A stretch of 64,000 nucleotides of DNA, taken from contig ASZJ01000114.1 in NCBI GenBank assembly GCA_000416275.1, positions 71,888 to 135,887 on the forward strand, read 5' to 3'. Of the stretch, positions 1-9,497 are shown piece by piece. Each line of letters begins with the position of its first letter. Positions within the stretch are counted from its first letter, which is position 1. The stretch is from Osedax symbiont Rs1. GTDB taxonomy: Bacteria; Pseudomonadota; Gammaproteobacteria; Pseudomonadales; Balneatricaceae. The notes beneath the pieces were generated by a model. It was not told the DNA's origin, made no database searches, and was given only the letters and a program-made list of their open reading frames with translations. The position numbers and the translations under genes were made by a program.

Positions 1-1
1 T

Positions 2-1480
2 CCTAAGCCAACCAGTCGCGCGCCAAAACAGTTTGTCGATTTGCAAAATGATGTCACCGCTGCCGGTATTGAAATGGCGACCTTAGAAGGCTTTGAATCT
101 ATTGAGCACGTCAAGCGTTACACGGCGATGGGATTCGGCACAGATCAGGGTAAAATGGGCAATATCAATGGGATGGCGATTGCCGCCAAATCTATGCGTA
201 AGACCATTCCCGAAACAGGGACCACTATCTTTCGTCCAAACTACACCCCAGTTACCTTTGGCGCGATCGCCGGGCGTCACTGTGCGGGCTTATTTGATCC
301 GATGCGCTTTTCTGCTATGCATGAATGGCACATGGAAAACGGGGCATTGTTTGAAGATGTCGGCAACTGGAAGCGTCCTTGGTACTTTCCGCAAGCGGGG
401 GAAAGTATGCAGCAAGCACTCGAGCGTGAGTGTTTAGCGGTTCGTGAAAGCGCCGGTGTGCTAGATGCCTCAACCCTAGGTAAAATAGATATTCAAGGGC
501 CCGATGCCCGCGAATTCTTAGGCCGAGTCTACGCTAATGCCTGGGCTAAACTGGCGATAGGTAAGTGCCGTTATGGGCTGATGTGTGGCGAGGATGGAAT
601 GGTTTTTGACGACGGTGTCACCGCCTGTTTAGCTGAAAATCACTTCATCATGACAACCACTACCGGTGGCGCGGCTCGCGTGCTTGAATGGTTAGAAATT
701 TATCAGCAAACAGAATGGCCCGAATTAGATGTTTACTTCAATACCGTCACCGACCATTTCTCAACGGTGACAGTGACTGGGCCAAAGGCGCGTAAAATTC
801 TAGAGGCAGTGGTTGATGATATCGATCTAAGCAACGATGCATTTAAGTACATGGATTGGAAAGTTGCGACGGTACAAGGTATTCCAGCGCGGATTTTTAG
901 GATCTCATTTACCGGTGAGTTATCTTTTGAAATCAACGTGCAAGCCAACTACGGATTGCGGATTTGGCAGGCGGTTATGGAAAAGGGCGCCGCCTATAAC
1001 TTGACTCCTTACGGCACTGAAACTATGCATATTCTACGTGCTGAAAAAGGTTTCATCATCGCCGGACAAGACACTGATGGCTCTGTTCACCCCTACGATT
1101 TGGGAATGGGCTGGGCTGTGTCGACCAAGAAAGCCTTTAGCTTTATCGGCAAGCGCGGTATGCAACGCGCTGACTGTGTAAAGGAAGATCGCAAGCAAAT
1201 GGTCGGTTTGAAAACTAAAGATCCGCTGCAGGTAATCCCCGAGGGTTCACAAGCGGTCAATGACCCGAATCAGCCCATCCCTATGACCATGCTTGGTCAT
1301 GTAACTTCAAGCTATTACAGCGCCTGCCTTGGGCACTCGATAGCGATGGCATTTATTCGCAATGGGCACAACCGCATGGGTGAGACAGTTTTTTATCCGC
1401 AGCCAGACGGCACGGCGATTGAAGCAATTATATGCAGCCCAATATTCTTAGATCCTAAGGGAGAGCGTCAAAATGTCTGA
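2..1480 (+). CDS. soxA: Sarcosine oxidase alpha subunit, C-terminal part (5' end outside window)
   Basis: This is the C-terminal half of the large subunit of heterotetrameric sarcosine oxidase, which oxidatively demethylates sarcosine to glycine in the cytoplasm and passes the one-carbon unit to tetrahydrofolate. The reading frame is open from base 2, and the apparent first codon at 41 (TTG) is simply an internal Leu, so the gene is cut by the window edge. The visible residues form the GcvT-like folate-binding aminomethyltransferase domain, with segments such as HVKRYTAMGFGTDQGK and RVSFTGELSFEI-like RIFRISFTGELSFEIN. Full-length family members are about 1000 residues, so roughly half is missing. 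It overlaps soxG by 8 bases, as expected for a soxBDAG operon. Confidence 0.93.
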   Translation, partial: PKPTSRAPKQFVDLQNDVTAAGIEMATLEGFESIEHVKRYTAMGFGTDQGKMGNINGMAIAAKSMRKTIPETGTTIFRPNYTPVTFGAIAGRHCAGLFDPMRFSAMHEWHMENGALFEDVGNWKRPWYFPQAGESMQQALERECLAVRESAGVLDASTLGKIDIQGPDAREFLGRVYANAWAKLAIGKCRYGLMCGEDGMVFDDGVTACLAENHFIMTTTTGGAARVLEWLEIYQQTEWPELDVYFNTVTDHFSTVTVTGPKARKILEAVVDDIDLSNDAFKYMDWKVATVQGIPARIFRISFTGELSFEINVQANYGLRIWQAVMEKGAAYNLTPYGTETMHILRAEKGFIIAGQDTDGSVHPYDLGMGWAVSTKKAFSFIGKRGMQRADCVKEDRKQMVGLKTKDPLQVIPEGSQAVNDPNQPIPMTMLGHVTSSYYSACLGHSIAMAFIRNGHNRMGETVFYPQPDGTAIEAIICSPIFLDPKGERQNV

Positions 1481-2153
1481 TCAAAACAACCGCGCTGAAT
1501 TTATCTATGCGCAAACGATCAATTCTATGGATCAAAGACCCGTTAGCGACAGTGGTATTGAAGGGCGCAGCCCGTTAAAACATGCAGACTTAGACACACA
1601 AGCTACCGCTCATCAAGGAGAACTTGGCACCGTGCAGTTGACGGAGCTCGAATTACTTGGCCATATTGTGCTGCGTGGCAAACTATCCAATCCCGGTTTT
1701 ACCCAAGGGGTGGAGCGAGCGCTTGGATTGGCACTGCCCGAAACGCTTAAAATGGTGGAGAAAGAGCAGATTTCAATTCGCTGGATTTCACCTGATGAAT
1801 GGCTAGTGGTAGTGCCGGGTGAGCGCAGTTATGAGATAGAGCAAGCGCTAGTCAATGAAGTGCAGGGACACTGCGCGATTGTCAATGTGTCAGGTGGACA
1901 AACTATATTGCGCTTAAGCGGCAGTGACGTGCAAAAACTACTGCAAAAATCAGTTCCATTAGATGTTCATCCGCGAAGTTTTCCGATCGGTAAAGTAGTG
2001 ACTACAGTGTTCGCTAAAACTCAAGCAGTGCTGAGTCGCACCGGTGAGCAGCAGTGGGAATTAGTAATAAGACGCAGCTTTGCAGATTATGTGTGGCTGT
2101 GGTTACAAGACAGTTGTGCAGAGTTTAAATTAGTCATCAAGCAGAATAAGTAG
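1473..2153 (+). CDS. soxG: Sarcosine oxidase gamma subunit
   Basis: SoxG is the small gamma subunit of heterotetrameric sarcosine oxidase and belongs to the GcvT/YgfZ-like fold. At 226 residues it is close to the usual 200-220. The central part shows the expected pattern of this family: WISPDEWLVVVPG, then VNVSGGQTILRLSG, then KSVPLDVHPRSFPIG, ending in RSFADYVWLWL. The ATG at 1473 overlaps the end of soxA by 8 bases, so the two are translationally coupled. A strong intrinsic terminator follows at 2294-2332, making this the last gene of the sox operon. The first 45 residues are polar and little conserved. Confidence 0.9.
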   Translation: MSDQNNRAEFIYAQTINSMDQRPVSDSGIEGRSPLKHADLDTQATAHQGELGTVQLTELELLGHIVLRGKLSNPGFTQGVERALGLALPETLKMVEKEQISIRWISPDEWLVVVPGERSYEIEQALVNEVQGHCAIVNVSGGQTILRLSGSDVQKLLQKSVPLDVHPRSFPIGKVVTTVFAKTQAVLSRTGEQQWELVIRRSFADYVWLWLQDSCAEFKLVIKQNK

Positions 2154-2293
2154 TTCGGATTTACCCGCCGAGTATTGCTGCCAGTGTTGACTTGTTTGAC
2201 TAATTCGTCTCAAGTCATTGAATTGCTGACAAAGTAATACTTTTGTCGGATAGCGGAGCATATATGAATATGTTCTAATTTAGACACTTTATC

Positions 2294-2332
2294 CCCAGTG
2301 ACAGTTTTAAGGTTCTGTCACTGGGTTTTTTA
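2294..2332 (+). terminator. Rho-independent terminator of the sox operon
   Basis: A perfect 11-bp stem, CCCAGTGACAG (2294-2304) paired with CTGTCACTGGG (2315-2325), has a 10-base loop and is followed by six T. It lies 140 bases after soxG and before any rightward gene. This is a textbook intrinsic terminator for transcription from soxA/soxG. Confidence 0.92.
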
Positions 2333-2505
2333 TGCCTGTCATTTATCGATACGGCTAGGGGGAATCTACTCTTAGCGCACTCCAATTCTACTCAAATATA
2401 TCATCCCTCGCAGCAATCATCATTGCTCCTTATCTGCTTGCTACAAGTGTAAGTAGTTCTATAAGCTAGATAACAGATTATTAATTAATAGAAGTATATT
2501 ACAAT

Positions 2506-2594
2506 GAGACCTCTGCATAACGTTGCGAGCGAAGGTAAGACAAGGCAAAAACCGGCAGTTATCATACCCTCTGGGTAAGTTATGCAGAGGTCTC
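2506..2594. mobile_element. Family A miniature inverted-repeat element, copy A1 (89 bp)
   Basis: The element starts GAGACCTCTGCATAAC and ends with the exact reverse complement of those 16 bases. It is bordered on both sides by the 5-bp direct repeat ACAAT (2501-2505 and 2595-2599), the mark of a transposition event. It has no coding capacity. It fills the middle of the 544-bp gap between soxG and trpG. Related copies lie at 5883, 52828 and 55798. I cannot identify the parent transposase; no full-length element with these ends is in the window. Apart from this and the sox terminator I see nothing in 2154-2697. Confidence 0.88.
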
Positions 2595-2697
2595 ACAATG
2601 TTTGAAGGCCATCTGAGCGCATCTAAAACCTGTCAATAAGTGGCAGCATGTAATCAAATGTAAAATAAGCACCGCTGATAAAAAGGTTACATTTACC

Positions 2698-3276
2698 GTG
2701 TTGTTGATGATAGATAACTATGATTCATTTACCTATAACTTAACCCAATACTTGGCAGAGCTGGGGGCGCAGGTCTGCGTTAAACGCAATAACCAAATTA
2801 GTCTGGCGCAAATCAGCGAGCTGCAACCAGAGGCGCTGGTCATTTCTCCTGGTCCCTGCGGTCCCTTAGAAGCTGGTATTTGTGTTGCTGCTATTGCTGA
2901 ATTTGGTAAAAAAATTCCGGTACTGGGGGTCTGTTTGGGACACCAGAGTATCGCCGTTGCATTTGGCGGCAAAGTAGTTAGAGCTAAAAAAGCCATGCAC
3001 GGTAAAATTTCTTTGATTAAACACAATAATCAAGGTTTATTTAAAGGCTTAGATAATCCCCTGCAAGTGACGCGTTACCACTCGCTGGTGGTCGACCCCA
3101 GCAGCTTGCCTGAATGTTTAGAAATTACAGCTTGGACCGAAAATGCCGACGGTAGTGTTGCTGAAATTATGGGATTGAAACATACTGTGCTGCCAATTCA
3201 AGGGGTACAGTTCCACCCCGAATCGATTTTGACGATTCAGGGGCATCAGCTATTGAATAATTTTGTGAATCCGTAG
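2698..3276 (+). CDS. trpG: Anthranilate synthase component II (glutamine amidotransferase)
   Basis: TrpG hydrolyses glutamine and channels ammonia to TrpE for the conversion of chorismate to anthranilate, the first step of tryptophan synthesis. The 192-residue protein is a class I glutamine amidotransferase with the nucleophile loop GVCLGHQ (Cys near residue 79) and the catalytic His-Glu in QFHPESI (near 171-173). The start is GTG at 2698, giving [15 protein letters not shown], which matches the usual N-terminus. trpE is not adjacent; in Pseudomonas it is also separate from trpGDC. A 131-bp gap with no recognised signal separates it from trpD. Confidence 0.94.
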   Translation: MLLMIDNYDSFTYNLTQYLAELGAQVCVKRNNQISLAQISELQPEALVISPGPCGPLEAGICVAAIAEFGKKIPVLGVCLGHQSIAVAFGGKVVRAKKAMHGKISLIKHNNQGLFKGLDNPLQVTRYHSLVVDPSSLPECLEITAWTENADGSVAEIMGLKHTVLPIQGVQFHPESILTIQGHQLLNNFVNP

Positions 3277-3407
3277 ATGATCGTAATCACTGGGTCAGTG
3301 GTCTTAGCTAGTTGCTGAGTGCAAAGTAAATTTTTTTAGTATCTAGCAGCTGAATTGATGCCTGTAGTGACCCCTGATCCAGACAAAACTAAGTTGATGA
3401 AGAATTT

Positions 3408-4439
3408 ATGATGGACATAAAAGAAGCGCTAGCAGTTATTGCCGAAAAGAAAGATTTATCTACCGCTGATATGCAAAGAGTGATGATGCAGATCATGACC
3501 GGCCAGGCGACAGAGTCGCAAATGGGTAGTTTCTTAATGGGTTTGCGGATCAAAGGTGAAACCGTAAAAGAAATTGCCGGGGCTGCCAGAGTGATGCGTG
3601 AGTTAGCGATCCCAGTAAATATTAAACATCAAGCCGCCGTTGATATCGTTGGCACGGGTGGCGATAGCGCCAATTTATTTAATGTGTCGTCCGCCTGTGC
3701 GATTGTGGTTGCAGCCGCCGGTGGCTGCGTCGCCAAACACGGTAACAGATCAGTGTCATCAACTACTGGCTCCGCTGATTTACTAGAAGCTGCAGGGGTT
3801 AATTTAGCATTAGATGCTAGCCAGGTTGCCCGTTGTATCGATGAAATAGGGGTTGGTTTTATGTTCGCCCCGCAATATCATCGTGCGATGCGCCACGCCA
3901 TTGTACCGCGTAAAGAAATGGGACTGCGGACCATTTTTAATCTACTCGGCCCCCTGACCAACCCGGCGGGCGTTAAGCACTATTTACTCGGTGTTTTTAA
4001 TCGATCTTACTGCCTGCCTATCGCCCAAGTAATGCAAGAATTAGGTGCTAAACATGTACTAGTGGTTAGCGCTAGCGATGGTCTGGATGAAATAAGCCTT
4101 AACGGTGAAACTTTTGTTGCCGAATTAAAAGAGAATCAAATAACAGAGTATAAAATTAGCGCTGCTGATGCGGGTATCAATCCACAGAGTTTAAATGGCT
4201 TACAAGTCGCTAGCGCGGCAGAGAGCTTGACCATGATCGAGGCAGCTTTTAATGGCCAAGATTTAAAGGCGGCGGACATGATCGCATTAAATTCAGGCGC
4301 GGCACTCTATGCAGCAGATTTAGCAATCGATATAAGATCGGGGGTGGCTATGGCAAAAGAGGCTATCTCCAGCGGCGCTGCCAGCGCCAAATTACAGCAA
4401 TTAGTCGCATTTAGTACGGCGTTTGCAACAGCCAAGTAA
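3408..4439 (+). CDS. trpD: Anthranilate phosphoribosyltransferase
   Basis: TrpD transfers phosphoribose from PRPP to anthranilate, step two of tryptophan synthesis. The 343-residue protein has the normal family length. The glycine-rich PRPP loop [16 protein letters not shown] and the anthranilate-site segment [19 protein letters not shown] are intact, as is the [14 protein letters not shown]-type motif. Two ATG codons are adjacent (3408 and 3411), so the start may be either. It follows trpG and precedes trpC, consistent with a trpGDC operon; trpC starts 13 bases downstream. Confidence 0.95.
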   Translation: MMDIKEALAVIAEKKDLSTADMQRVMMQIMTGQATESQMGSFLMGLRIKGETVKEIAGAARVMRELAIPVNIKHQAAVDIVGTGGDSANLFNVSSACAIVVAAAGGCVAKHGNRSVSSTTGSADLLEAAGVNLALDASQVARCIDEIGVGFMFAPQYHRAMRHAIVPRKEMGLRTIFNLLGPLTNPAGVKHYLLGVFNRSYCLPIAQVMQELGAKHVLVVSASDGLDEISLNGETFVAELKENQITEYKISAADAGINPQSLNGLQVASAAESLTMIEAAFNGQDLKAADMIALNSGAALYAADLAIDIRSGVAMAKEAISSGAASAKLQQLVAFSTAFATAK

Positions 4440-4452
4440 AAAAGAGAATACT

Positions 4453-5262
4453 ATGTCAGAGATCCCCACGGTTTTAAAGAAAATTATTCAGCGTAAAATC
4501 GAAGAAATAGCAGAGCGTTCCGAGCATAAAAGTCTGGGCGATCTAGAGAAGAGTATTACCGCTGCTATGGATAGTGATTTGACACCTCGTGGTTTTACTC
4601 GGGCGCTACAACATAGTATTGAACAGGGGCGTCCAGCGATTATTGCAGAAGCAAAAAAACGCAGCCCCTCAAAAGGGTTGTTGCGAGATCCTTTTATACC
4701 GGCAGAAATAGCGATGTCATACCAGTCAGCTGGTGCGTCTTGCATGTCAGTCTTAACCGACGCTGATTTTTTTGCTGGCAGCGAACACTATTTAATCGAA
4801 GCGCGAGCTGCCTGCAATCTACCGGTGATTCGCAAAGATTTTATTATCGATCCCTATCAAGTGTTCGAAGCTCGAGCTATCGGCGCCGACTGTATTTTAT
4901 TGATCGTCTCCTGCCTTGAAGATCGACAGATGATGGAGCTTAATAATTTAGCGCACCGCTTAGGTATGGATGTGCTGGTCGAAGTACACGGTGGCGATGA
5001 GTTAGAGCAGGCATTAAGTTTGGGTAATAAATTGCTCGGTATCAACAATCGGAATTTACATACTTTTGAGGTCAGCTTAGATAATACTTTTGAACTGCTA
5101 CCTTTTATCCCCCGCGACAAAATAGTAATTACCGAGAGCGCCATTCATAGCCGAGAAGATGTCACGGCGATGCGTGAGCGAGATGTGCACGGGTTTTTAG
5201 TGGGGGAGGCATTTATGCGGGCCGAAGATCCAGGCAGTAAGCTAAGAGAATTGTTCTTCTAA
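4453..5262 (+). CDS. trpC: Indole-3-glycerol phosphate synthase
   Basis: TrpC is the TIM-barrel enzyme that cyclises carboxyphenylamino-deoxyribulose phosphate to indoleglycerol phosphate. From the ATG at 4453 the protein is 269 residues, a normal monofunctional length. Family motifs are visible: [11 protein letters not shown] near the N-terminus, [19 protein letters not shown] with the catalytic Lys, LLGINNRNL, and the closing ITESAIHS and GFLVGEAFM. An upstream TTG in the same frame would overlap trpD, but the ATG gives the conserved start [11 protein letters not shown]. It completes the trpGDC block; trpF, trpB and trpA are not in the window. Confidence 0.95.
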   Translation: MSEIPTVLKKIIQRKIEEIAERSEHKSLGDLEKSITAAMDSDLTPRGFTRALQHSIEQGRPAIIAEAKKRSPSKGLLRDPFIPAEIAMSYQSAGASCMSVLTDADFFAGSEHYLIEARAACNLPVIRKDFIIDPYQVFEARAIGADCILLIVSCLEDRQMMELNNLAHRLGMDVLVEVHGGDELEQALSLGNKLLGINNRNLHTFEVSLDNTFELLPFIPRDKIVITESAIHSREDVTAMRERDVHGFLVGEAFMRAEDPGSKLRELFF

Positions 5263-5383
5263 ATAGTCGTCAATATACTAGCTAGTGCAGTAAGTGCTAG
5301 CGATCCTCTTCGTAAACCAATCAGCGTCTACCCACCTAAAACGGTGGTGAGCGCGTTGCTCTGATTAAAAACAGGTGTAATAC

Positions 5384-5791
5384 ATGCAAGTATCGGCAAA
5401 GTGGGATGGCGATGTTCGCTTTACAGGAAAAACCGAGTCTGGTTTTGAAATGATCATGGATGGCGAGCAAAAGCGCGGCGCTAGACCACTGGAAATGATG
5501 CTGTTAGCGGTGGCGGGGTGCGCCAGTTATGACGTGGTGGGTATTCTACAAAAAGCCCGCCAGGATGTTGTCGACTGTGTGGCAGAGGTCGATGCTGAGC
5601 GTGCGGATGCAATACCTGCGGTTTTTACCAACATTGATATTAAATTTATGATCACTGGTCGCAATATTAAAGAGAGTCATGTAGCGAGGGCGGTTCGTTT
5701 GTCTGCCGATCAGTATTGTTCCGCATCTATTATGCTTAAAGCTGCTGGTGTACAAGTTACTCACAGCTATGAAATAGTAGAAGTGGCATAG
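5384..5791 (+). CDS. OsmC-family protein (YhfA-like)
   Basis: This 135-residue protein belongs to the OsmC/Ohr superfamily, whose better-known members are thiol-dependent peroxidases acting on organic hydroperoxides. It shows the family's first half with MDGEQKRGARPLEMMLLAVAGCASYDVV, including the Cys in AGC, and the C-terminal segment DQYCSASIMLKAAGVQ with the second Cys. The two cysteines fit the peroxidase pair, but YhfA-type members have no proven substrate. An OsmC-like gene next to trpGDC is also seen in Pseudomonas. It lies 121 bp after trpC, possibly from its own promoter. Confidence 0.85.
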   Translation: MQVSAKWDGDVRFTGKTESGFEMIMDGEQKRGARPLEMMLLAVAGCASYDVVGILQKARQDVVDCVAEVDAERADAIPAVFTNIDIKFMITGRNIKESHVARAVRLSADQYCSASIMLKAAGVQVTHSYEIVEVA

Positions 5792-5824
5792 TTTTATCAG
5801 TACCCTCTATAACCGCTAAAAATC

Positions 5825-5862
5825 TTACCCACAGAGCAACAATCTATTCGCGCTGTGGGTAA
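5825..5862 (-). terminator. Probable terminator, mainly for the leftward Lrp-type gene
   Basis: A 10-bp inverted repeat, TTACCCACAG (5825-5834) with CTGTGGGTAA (5853-5862), lies between the convergent OsmC-like and Lrp-like genes. Read on the minus strand it is followed by a T-rich stretch (AAGATTTTTAGC), so it most likely stops leftward transcription. On the plus strand there is no T run after it. Confidence 0.55.
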
Positions 5863-5882
5863 AAAATAGCGCAGTTGTATGT

Positions 5883-5982
5883 GAGGTCTCAGCATAACTT
5901 ATCCAGAGGGTATGATAACTGCGCTATCTCGCTAATTTTTTTCCTTGTATTACCTTCGTTCGCAACGTTTTCCAGAGGTATC
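5883..5982. mobile_element. Family A element, copy A2 (degenerate, about 100 bp, inverted relative to A1)
   Basis: The left part (CATAACTTATCCAGAGGGTATGATAACTG-like) matches the right half of A1, and the right part matches the reverse complement of A1's left half, including the GTTGCGAACGAAGGTAAT segment. Both terminal repeats carry mismatches and no target duplication is visible, so this is an older insertion. It lies between convergent genes, next to a terminator. Confidence 0.7.
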
Positions 5983-6004
5983 AAGTAATGCTAAGGTTAT
6001 CTAC

Positions 6005-6469
6005 TCAATCGGGAATGTGGACTTTAGTATCGTATTTGACACGATTCATGGAAATTAAAGTTCTAAAATTGCGCAAATTTGAATTACTGTAAATGACCCG
6101 CTCACAAAAACTCTCATAACTCGGCATACCAGGCACCACCACAACCAATACAAAATCGACTTCTCCCGTTACTTTGTAACATTGATGAACTTCATCGGCG
6201 TCCCTAATACATTTAATAAAGGCCGCGTTGAGATCCATGCGATCTTGTTGCATCATAATTTCAACTATCATATGTAAACTATTGCCGAGTTTGGCTTGAT
6301 CGAGCAGCGCCACCCGCTTATTGATCACCGCTGACTTTTCCAGGCGCTTGACTCTTTTTAAGCAGGCGGGTGGCGATAAGCCGACCAGTGCGGCGAGTTG
6401 CACATTGCTGATGCCCGCATCTGTTTGCAACTGGCGTAAAATAGCTTTATCAAGTCGGTCGAGAAACAT
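6005..6469 (-). CDS. Lrp/AsnC-family transcriptional regulator
   Basis: This is a DNA-binding regulator of the leucine-responsive/AsnC family, which usually respond to amino acids. From the ATG at 6469 it is 154 residues: an N-terminal helix-turn-helix (about 1-55, FLDRLDKAILRQLQTDAGIS then LAALVGLSPPACLKRVKRLE) and a C-terminal RAM/ACT-like ligand domain with CYKVTGEVDFVLVVVVPG. An in-frame TTG at 6487 would add six residues but lacks the family start. It is divergent from the membrane gene at 6590, which it could control; that is inference from position only. Confidence 0.88.
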   Translation of the reverse strand: MFLDRLDKAILRQLQTDAGISNVQLAALVGLSPPACLKRVKRLEKSAVINKRVALLDQAKLGNSLHMIVEIMMQQDRMDLNAAFIKCIRDADEVHQCYKVTGEVDFVLVVVVPGMPSYESFCERVIYSNSNLRNFRTLISMNRVKYDTKVHIPD

Positions 6470-6589
6470 AATTAATATAAACACCAAAAAAAGAAATTAA
6501 TATTAGTATAAAGCTCTATAAAATGGAATTATTTCTTAATAAGCCCTCTATAATTGCTGCTGATATTAAACTGATTCGAGGCAACACTG

Positions 6590-7531
6590 GTGTTGATAAA
6601 AAGCGCTAAAGCACTGTTAAAAGAAGTCACCCAAGTCTATCTGGTACTGATAAAAGTAATGGTACCAGCCATAGTGATAGTAAAAATACTGGACCTGCTC
6701 GGTGGTACAGAGTTACTAGGTCGATCGCTGGCGCCATTTATGGAGCTAGTGGGGTTGCCAGAGCAAATGGGGATTGTTTGGGCAACCGCAATACTGACTA
6801 ATATCTATACGGCGATGGTGGTGTTTGTTGATGTGAGCGCAACCTTGCAATTAAGTGTGGCGCAAGTCTCTGTGATTGGGATTTTAATACTAATATCGCA
6901 TTCAGTGATTATTGAAGGGGCCGTCGCTAAAATGGTCGGTGTTAGCTGGACGATCACCATTAGCTTAAAACTGGTAGGTGGTTTGATGTTGGCGGCAATC
7001 ATTAATTGGCTGTATGGCTCATTAGACTACCAGCAGCAACCGGCGGTGTTGCTGTGGCAAGCAAGTGCTGTAGAGCAAAGTTTAACGCAGTGGGCTATTG
7101 ATCAAATACTGTTATTGATCAGTATATATTTTATTATTATGACATTAATGTTGCTGCTAAAACTACTGAGAAAAATGGGCATTGAGCGGTTGTTACATAT
7201 GATCTTGAATCCGGTGCTTAATTTACTGAGCATTAGTAAAAATGCCAGTAACATCACTATCATAGGTATTACCTTAGGGATGAGTTTTGGCGCGGGGTTG
7301 TTGATTTCTGAAGTTAAAAAAGGGCATCTCAGCAAACAAGATGTGCTGCTGTCAATTTGCTTTTTGAGTTTGGCGCACAGCCTAATTGAGGATACGTTAC
7401 TGATCTTAATGTTGGGCAGTGATGTTGGAGCTATCTTATGGCTGAGGCTAGGATTTGCGGTGTTGGTGGTGGCCATGTTTGCAAAAGTACTAGCGTTAAA
7501 AAAACGGCGAGGCAGCTCGAAAGTTGGTTAA
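6590..7531 (+). CDS. Nucleoside-recognition (Gate) domain membrane protein
   Basis: A 313-residue, strongly hydrophobic inner-membrane protein with seven to eight predicted membrane spans. Two blocks resemble the Gate (nucleoside recognition) domain found in nucleoside transporters and spore maturation proteins: residues about 15-120 (VMVPAIVIVKILDLLGG and ISHSVIIEGAVAK) and about 180-300 (GMSFGAGLLISEV and SLAHSLIEDTLL). The paired SHS...E and AHS...ED motifs suggest two inverted repeats. Translation starts at GTG 6590 behind an AGG-rich site. Substrate is unknown. It is divergent from the Lrp-type regulator, hinting at amino-acid-related regulation, unproven. Confidence 0.8.
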   Translation: MLIKSAKALLKEVTQVYLVLIKVMVPAIVIVKILDLLGGTELLGRSLAPFMELVGLPEQMGIVWATAILTNIYTAMVVFVDVSATLQLSVAQVSVIGILILISHSVIIEGAVAKMVGVSWTITISLKLVGGLMLAAIINWLYGSLDYQQQPAVLLWQASAVEQSLTQWAIDQILLLISIYFIIMTLMLLLKLLRKMGIERLLHMILNPVLNLLSISKNASNITIIGITLGMSFGAGLLISEVKKGHLSKQDVLLSICFLSLAHSLIEDTLLILMLGSDVGAILWLRLGFAVLVVAMFAKVLALKKRRGSSKVG

Positions 7532-7657
7532 AAAGCACTCAGCAAAGCCAGTAAATTTTGATATAGGTCATAACTCGTACAATATAGCTCGGGTATGGTA
7601 ATGAGTCATCAGCAGGGAATTCTGCTCTGGGTAACTGGCGAATTATAGAGGTGTCCT

Positions 7658-8200
7658 ATGAATATGTTGGCTGAATTACATAAAGATCACATTAATATGA
7701 GTAAGCTGTTGGCGATATTGGAAAAAAATATAAAAAGTACCCGTCAGGGAGCGGCGGCCGATCTGCCGCTGATGGCTGAGGCGATTGAATACATTGGGCA
7801 CTATGCAGATGTCTACCATCACCCCCTAGAAGATATTATGTACACGCACTTCGCCGGCAGATCGCGAGAGTTGGACGCCCTTATGCGGCAGTGTCAAGAG
7901 GAACATCGGCAGCTACATGCGCAAACCGAACAAGTACTGCTGCCAATAAGCGAAATATTATTGGACGGAATTCAACCGTTAAGCGATATTCTAAGCGCCT
8001 TGGAAAAATTTATCGCAACTGAGAATCAGCATCTAAATTTTGAGGAAGCCAAGATTTTTCCACTGATAGAGTCAATCGCCAGTGCAGAGGACTGGGAAGT
8101 GATAGCTAGAAAAGCTGGCTTTGAAAGTGATACTATCGATGAGTTTGAAGCTAATCAATACGCGGCTATTTATGCGGAATTAGCGCAAGCAGCTAGGTAA
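7658..8200 (+). CDS. Hemerythrin HHE domain protein
   Basis: This 180-residue helical protein belongs to the HHE cation-binding family, which bind a diiron centre and sense or carry oxygen or handle NO. Candidate metal ligands are visible in order: LHKDHINM (His 8 and 11), IGHYADVYHHPLED (about residues 48-60), CQEEHRQLH, and ENQHLNFEEAKIFP. The spacing fits the hemerythrin four-helix bundle. The ATG at 7658 is preceded by AGAGGTG, a good ribosome site. It sits alone between the Gate protein and recA, with no operon partner. Specific ligand and role cannot be told from sequence. Confidence 0.83.
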   Translation: MNMLAELHKDHINMSKLLAILEKNIKSTRQGAAADLPLMAEAIEYIGHYADVYHHPLEDIMYTHFAGRSRELDALMRQCQEEHRQLHAQTEQVLLPISEILLDGIQPLSDILSALEKFIATENQHLNFEEAKIFPLIESIASAEDWEVIARKAGFESDTIDEFEANQYAAIYAELAQAAR

Positions 8201-8312
8201 TTAAGCTATTATCAATCAATATAAGTAGCTAAAGCACAGCCAATTATTGCTATAAAAGTAGCTAGTATTCTAATGTTTTGCTCGGTTCCGCGTTGTTATA
8301 CGACAAATTAAC

Positions 8313-8357
8313 TTGCTTTTAATAAAATATTGCGCATAATGCTGTGTATTCATACAG
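8313..8357 (+). promoter_or_regulatory. recA promoter with LexA (SOS) box
   Basis: The -35 TTGCTT (8313-8318) and -10 CATAAT (8335-8340), with a 16-bp spacer, precede recA. A perfect LexA-type box CTGT-N8-ACAG covers 8342-8357, overlapping the expected start of transcription. This predicts LexA repression and SOS induction of recA. The rest of 8201-8312 shows nothing recognisable. Confidence 0.88.
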
Positions 8358-8408
8358 TGTTTGTTTAAGCGCTAAGACAATTATATAGACGATAGCCCAG
8401 GTGATTAT

Positions 8409-9452
8409 ATGGACGATAATAGAAAAAAAGCTTTAGATGCCGCTCTCTCGCAAATTGAACGCCAATTTGGCAAAGGTGCGGTCATGCGCATGGGTGACCA
8501 ACCCCGAGAAGCAATTCCTTCAGTGTCTACAGGTTCTCTAGGTTTAGATGTGGCGCTGGGCATAGGTGGTTTACCTTACGGTCGTGTTGTTGAAATCTAT
8601 GGGCCTGAATCGTCGGGAAAAACTACTTTGACCTTACAAGTTATTGCCGAGGCGCAAAAACAAGGTAAGAGTTGTGCCTTTATTGATGCAGAGCATGCAC
8701 TAGATCCTAATTATGCAGAAAAGCTAGGGGTTAATGTTGATGATTTGTTAGTCTCGCAGCCGGATACTGGTGAGCAGGCGCTCGAAATCACCGACATGCT
8801 GATACGCTCAAATACAGTGGACGTAATCATTATTGACTCGGTCGCTGCATTGACGCCTAAGGCTGAAATTGAAGGTGAAATGGGTGCTTCGCATATGGGG
8901 CTGCAGGCTCGTTTGATGTCGCAAGCTTTGCGCAAGATGACCGGTAATGTGAAAAATGCCAATTGCCTATTGATTTTCATTAACCAGATCCGGATGAAAA
9001 TTGGGGTGATGTTTGGCTCACCAGAAACCACCACTGGCGGTAATGCCTTAAAATTTTATGCCTCAGTGCGCTTGGACATCAGACGTATCGGTGCGATTAA
9101 GGTAGGGGATGAAATTGTTGGTAATGAAACCCGAGTTAAAGTGGTAAAAAATAAAGTTGCTTCACCGTTTAAGCAGGCTGAATTTCAAATCATGTTTGGC
9201 AAAGGTATTTTCCGCATGGGTGAGCTGATTGATATGGGCGTTAAGCAAGGGCTAGTCGAAAAAGCAGGCGCTTGGTACGCATATAACGGCAGTAAAATCG
9301 GCCAAGGTAAAGCGAATGCCGCGAAATACTTGACGGAACATCCTGAAGATGCGGATGCCATTGAGGCTGAACTCCGTAAGCAGTTATTAAATTTCGATGA
9401 GAAAGAGCCAGAGAAAGAAAAAGAGAAAAAGGCCAAAGAGCCTAGTGAATAG
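8409..9452 (+). CDS. recA: Recombinase RecA
   Basis: RecA forms filaments on single-stranded DNA, carries out homologous strand exchange and triggers LexA self-cleavage. The 347-residue protein has the Walker A loop GPESSGKT at 65-72, the Walker B segment [13 protein letters not shown], the DNA-binding loop [17 protein letters not shown], and the standard C-terminal domain followed by an acidic/lysine-rich tail ([17 protein letters not shown]). It is preceded by an SOS box. In relatives recX follows directly; here only a recX remnant remains before alaS. Confidence 0.98.
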   Translation: MDDNRKKALDAALSQIERQFGKGAVMRMGDQPREAIPSVSTGSLGLDVALGIGGLPYGRVVEIYGPESSGKTTLTLQVIAEAQKQGKSCAFIDAEHALDPNYAEKLGVNVDDLLVSQPDTGEQALEITDMLIRSNTVDVIIIDSVAALTPKAEIEGEMGASHMGLQARLMSQALRKMTGNVKNANCLLIFINQIRMKIGVMFGSPETTTGGNALKFYASVRLDIRRIGAIKVGDEIVGNETRVKVVKNKVASPFKQAEFQIMFGKGIFRMGELIDMGVKQGLVEKAGAWYAYNGSKIGQGKANAAKYLTEHPEDADAIEAELRKQLLNFDEKEPEKEKEKKAKEPSE

Positions 9453-9497
9453 TACCTCAAAGGCTAAATATTTGATCGGTTAAACATAGGGGGTCAA

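Noticed and set aside
1-1480. soxA starting at base 41
   Set aside because: That codon is TTG (Leu) inside an open frame reaching the window edge, and the upstream residues match the family, so the gene is simply truncated by the window.
5300-5380. Inverted repeats (AATCAG...CTGATT with CCACC/GGTGG) ahead of the OsmC-like gene as a riboswitch
   Set aside because: Only short stems with poor continuity and no known aptamer motif; no T run for a terminator. I see no basis to call a regulatory RNA.
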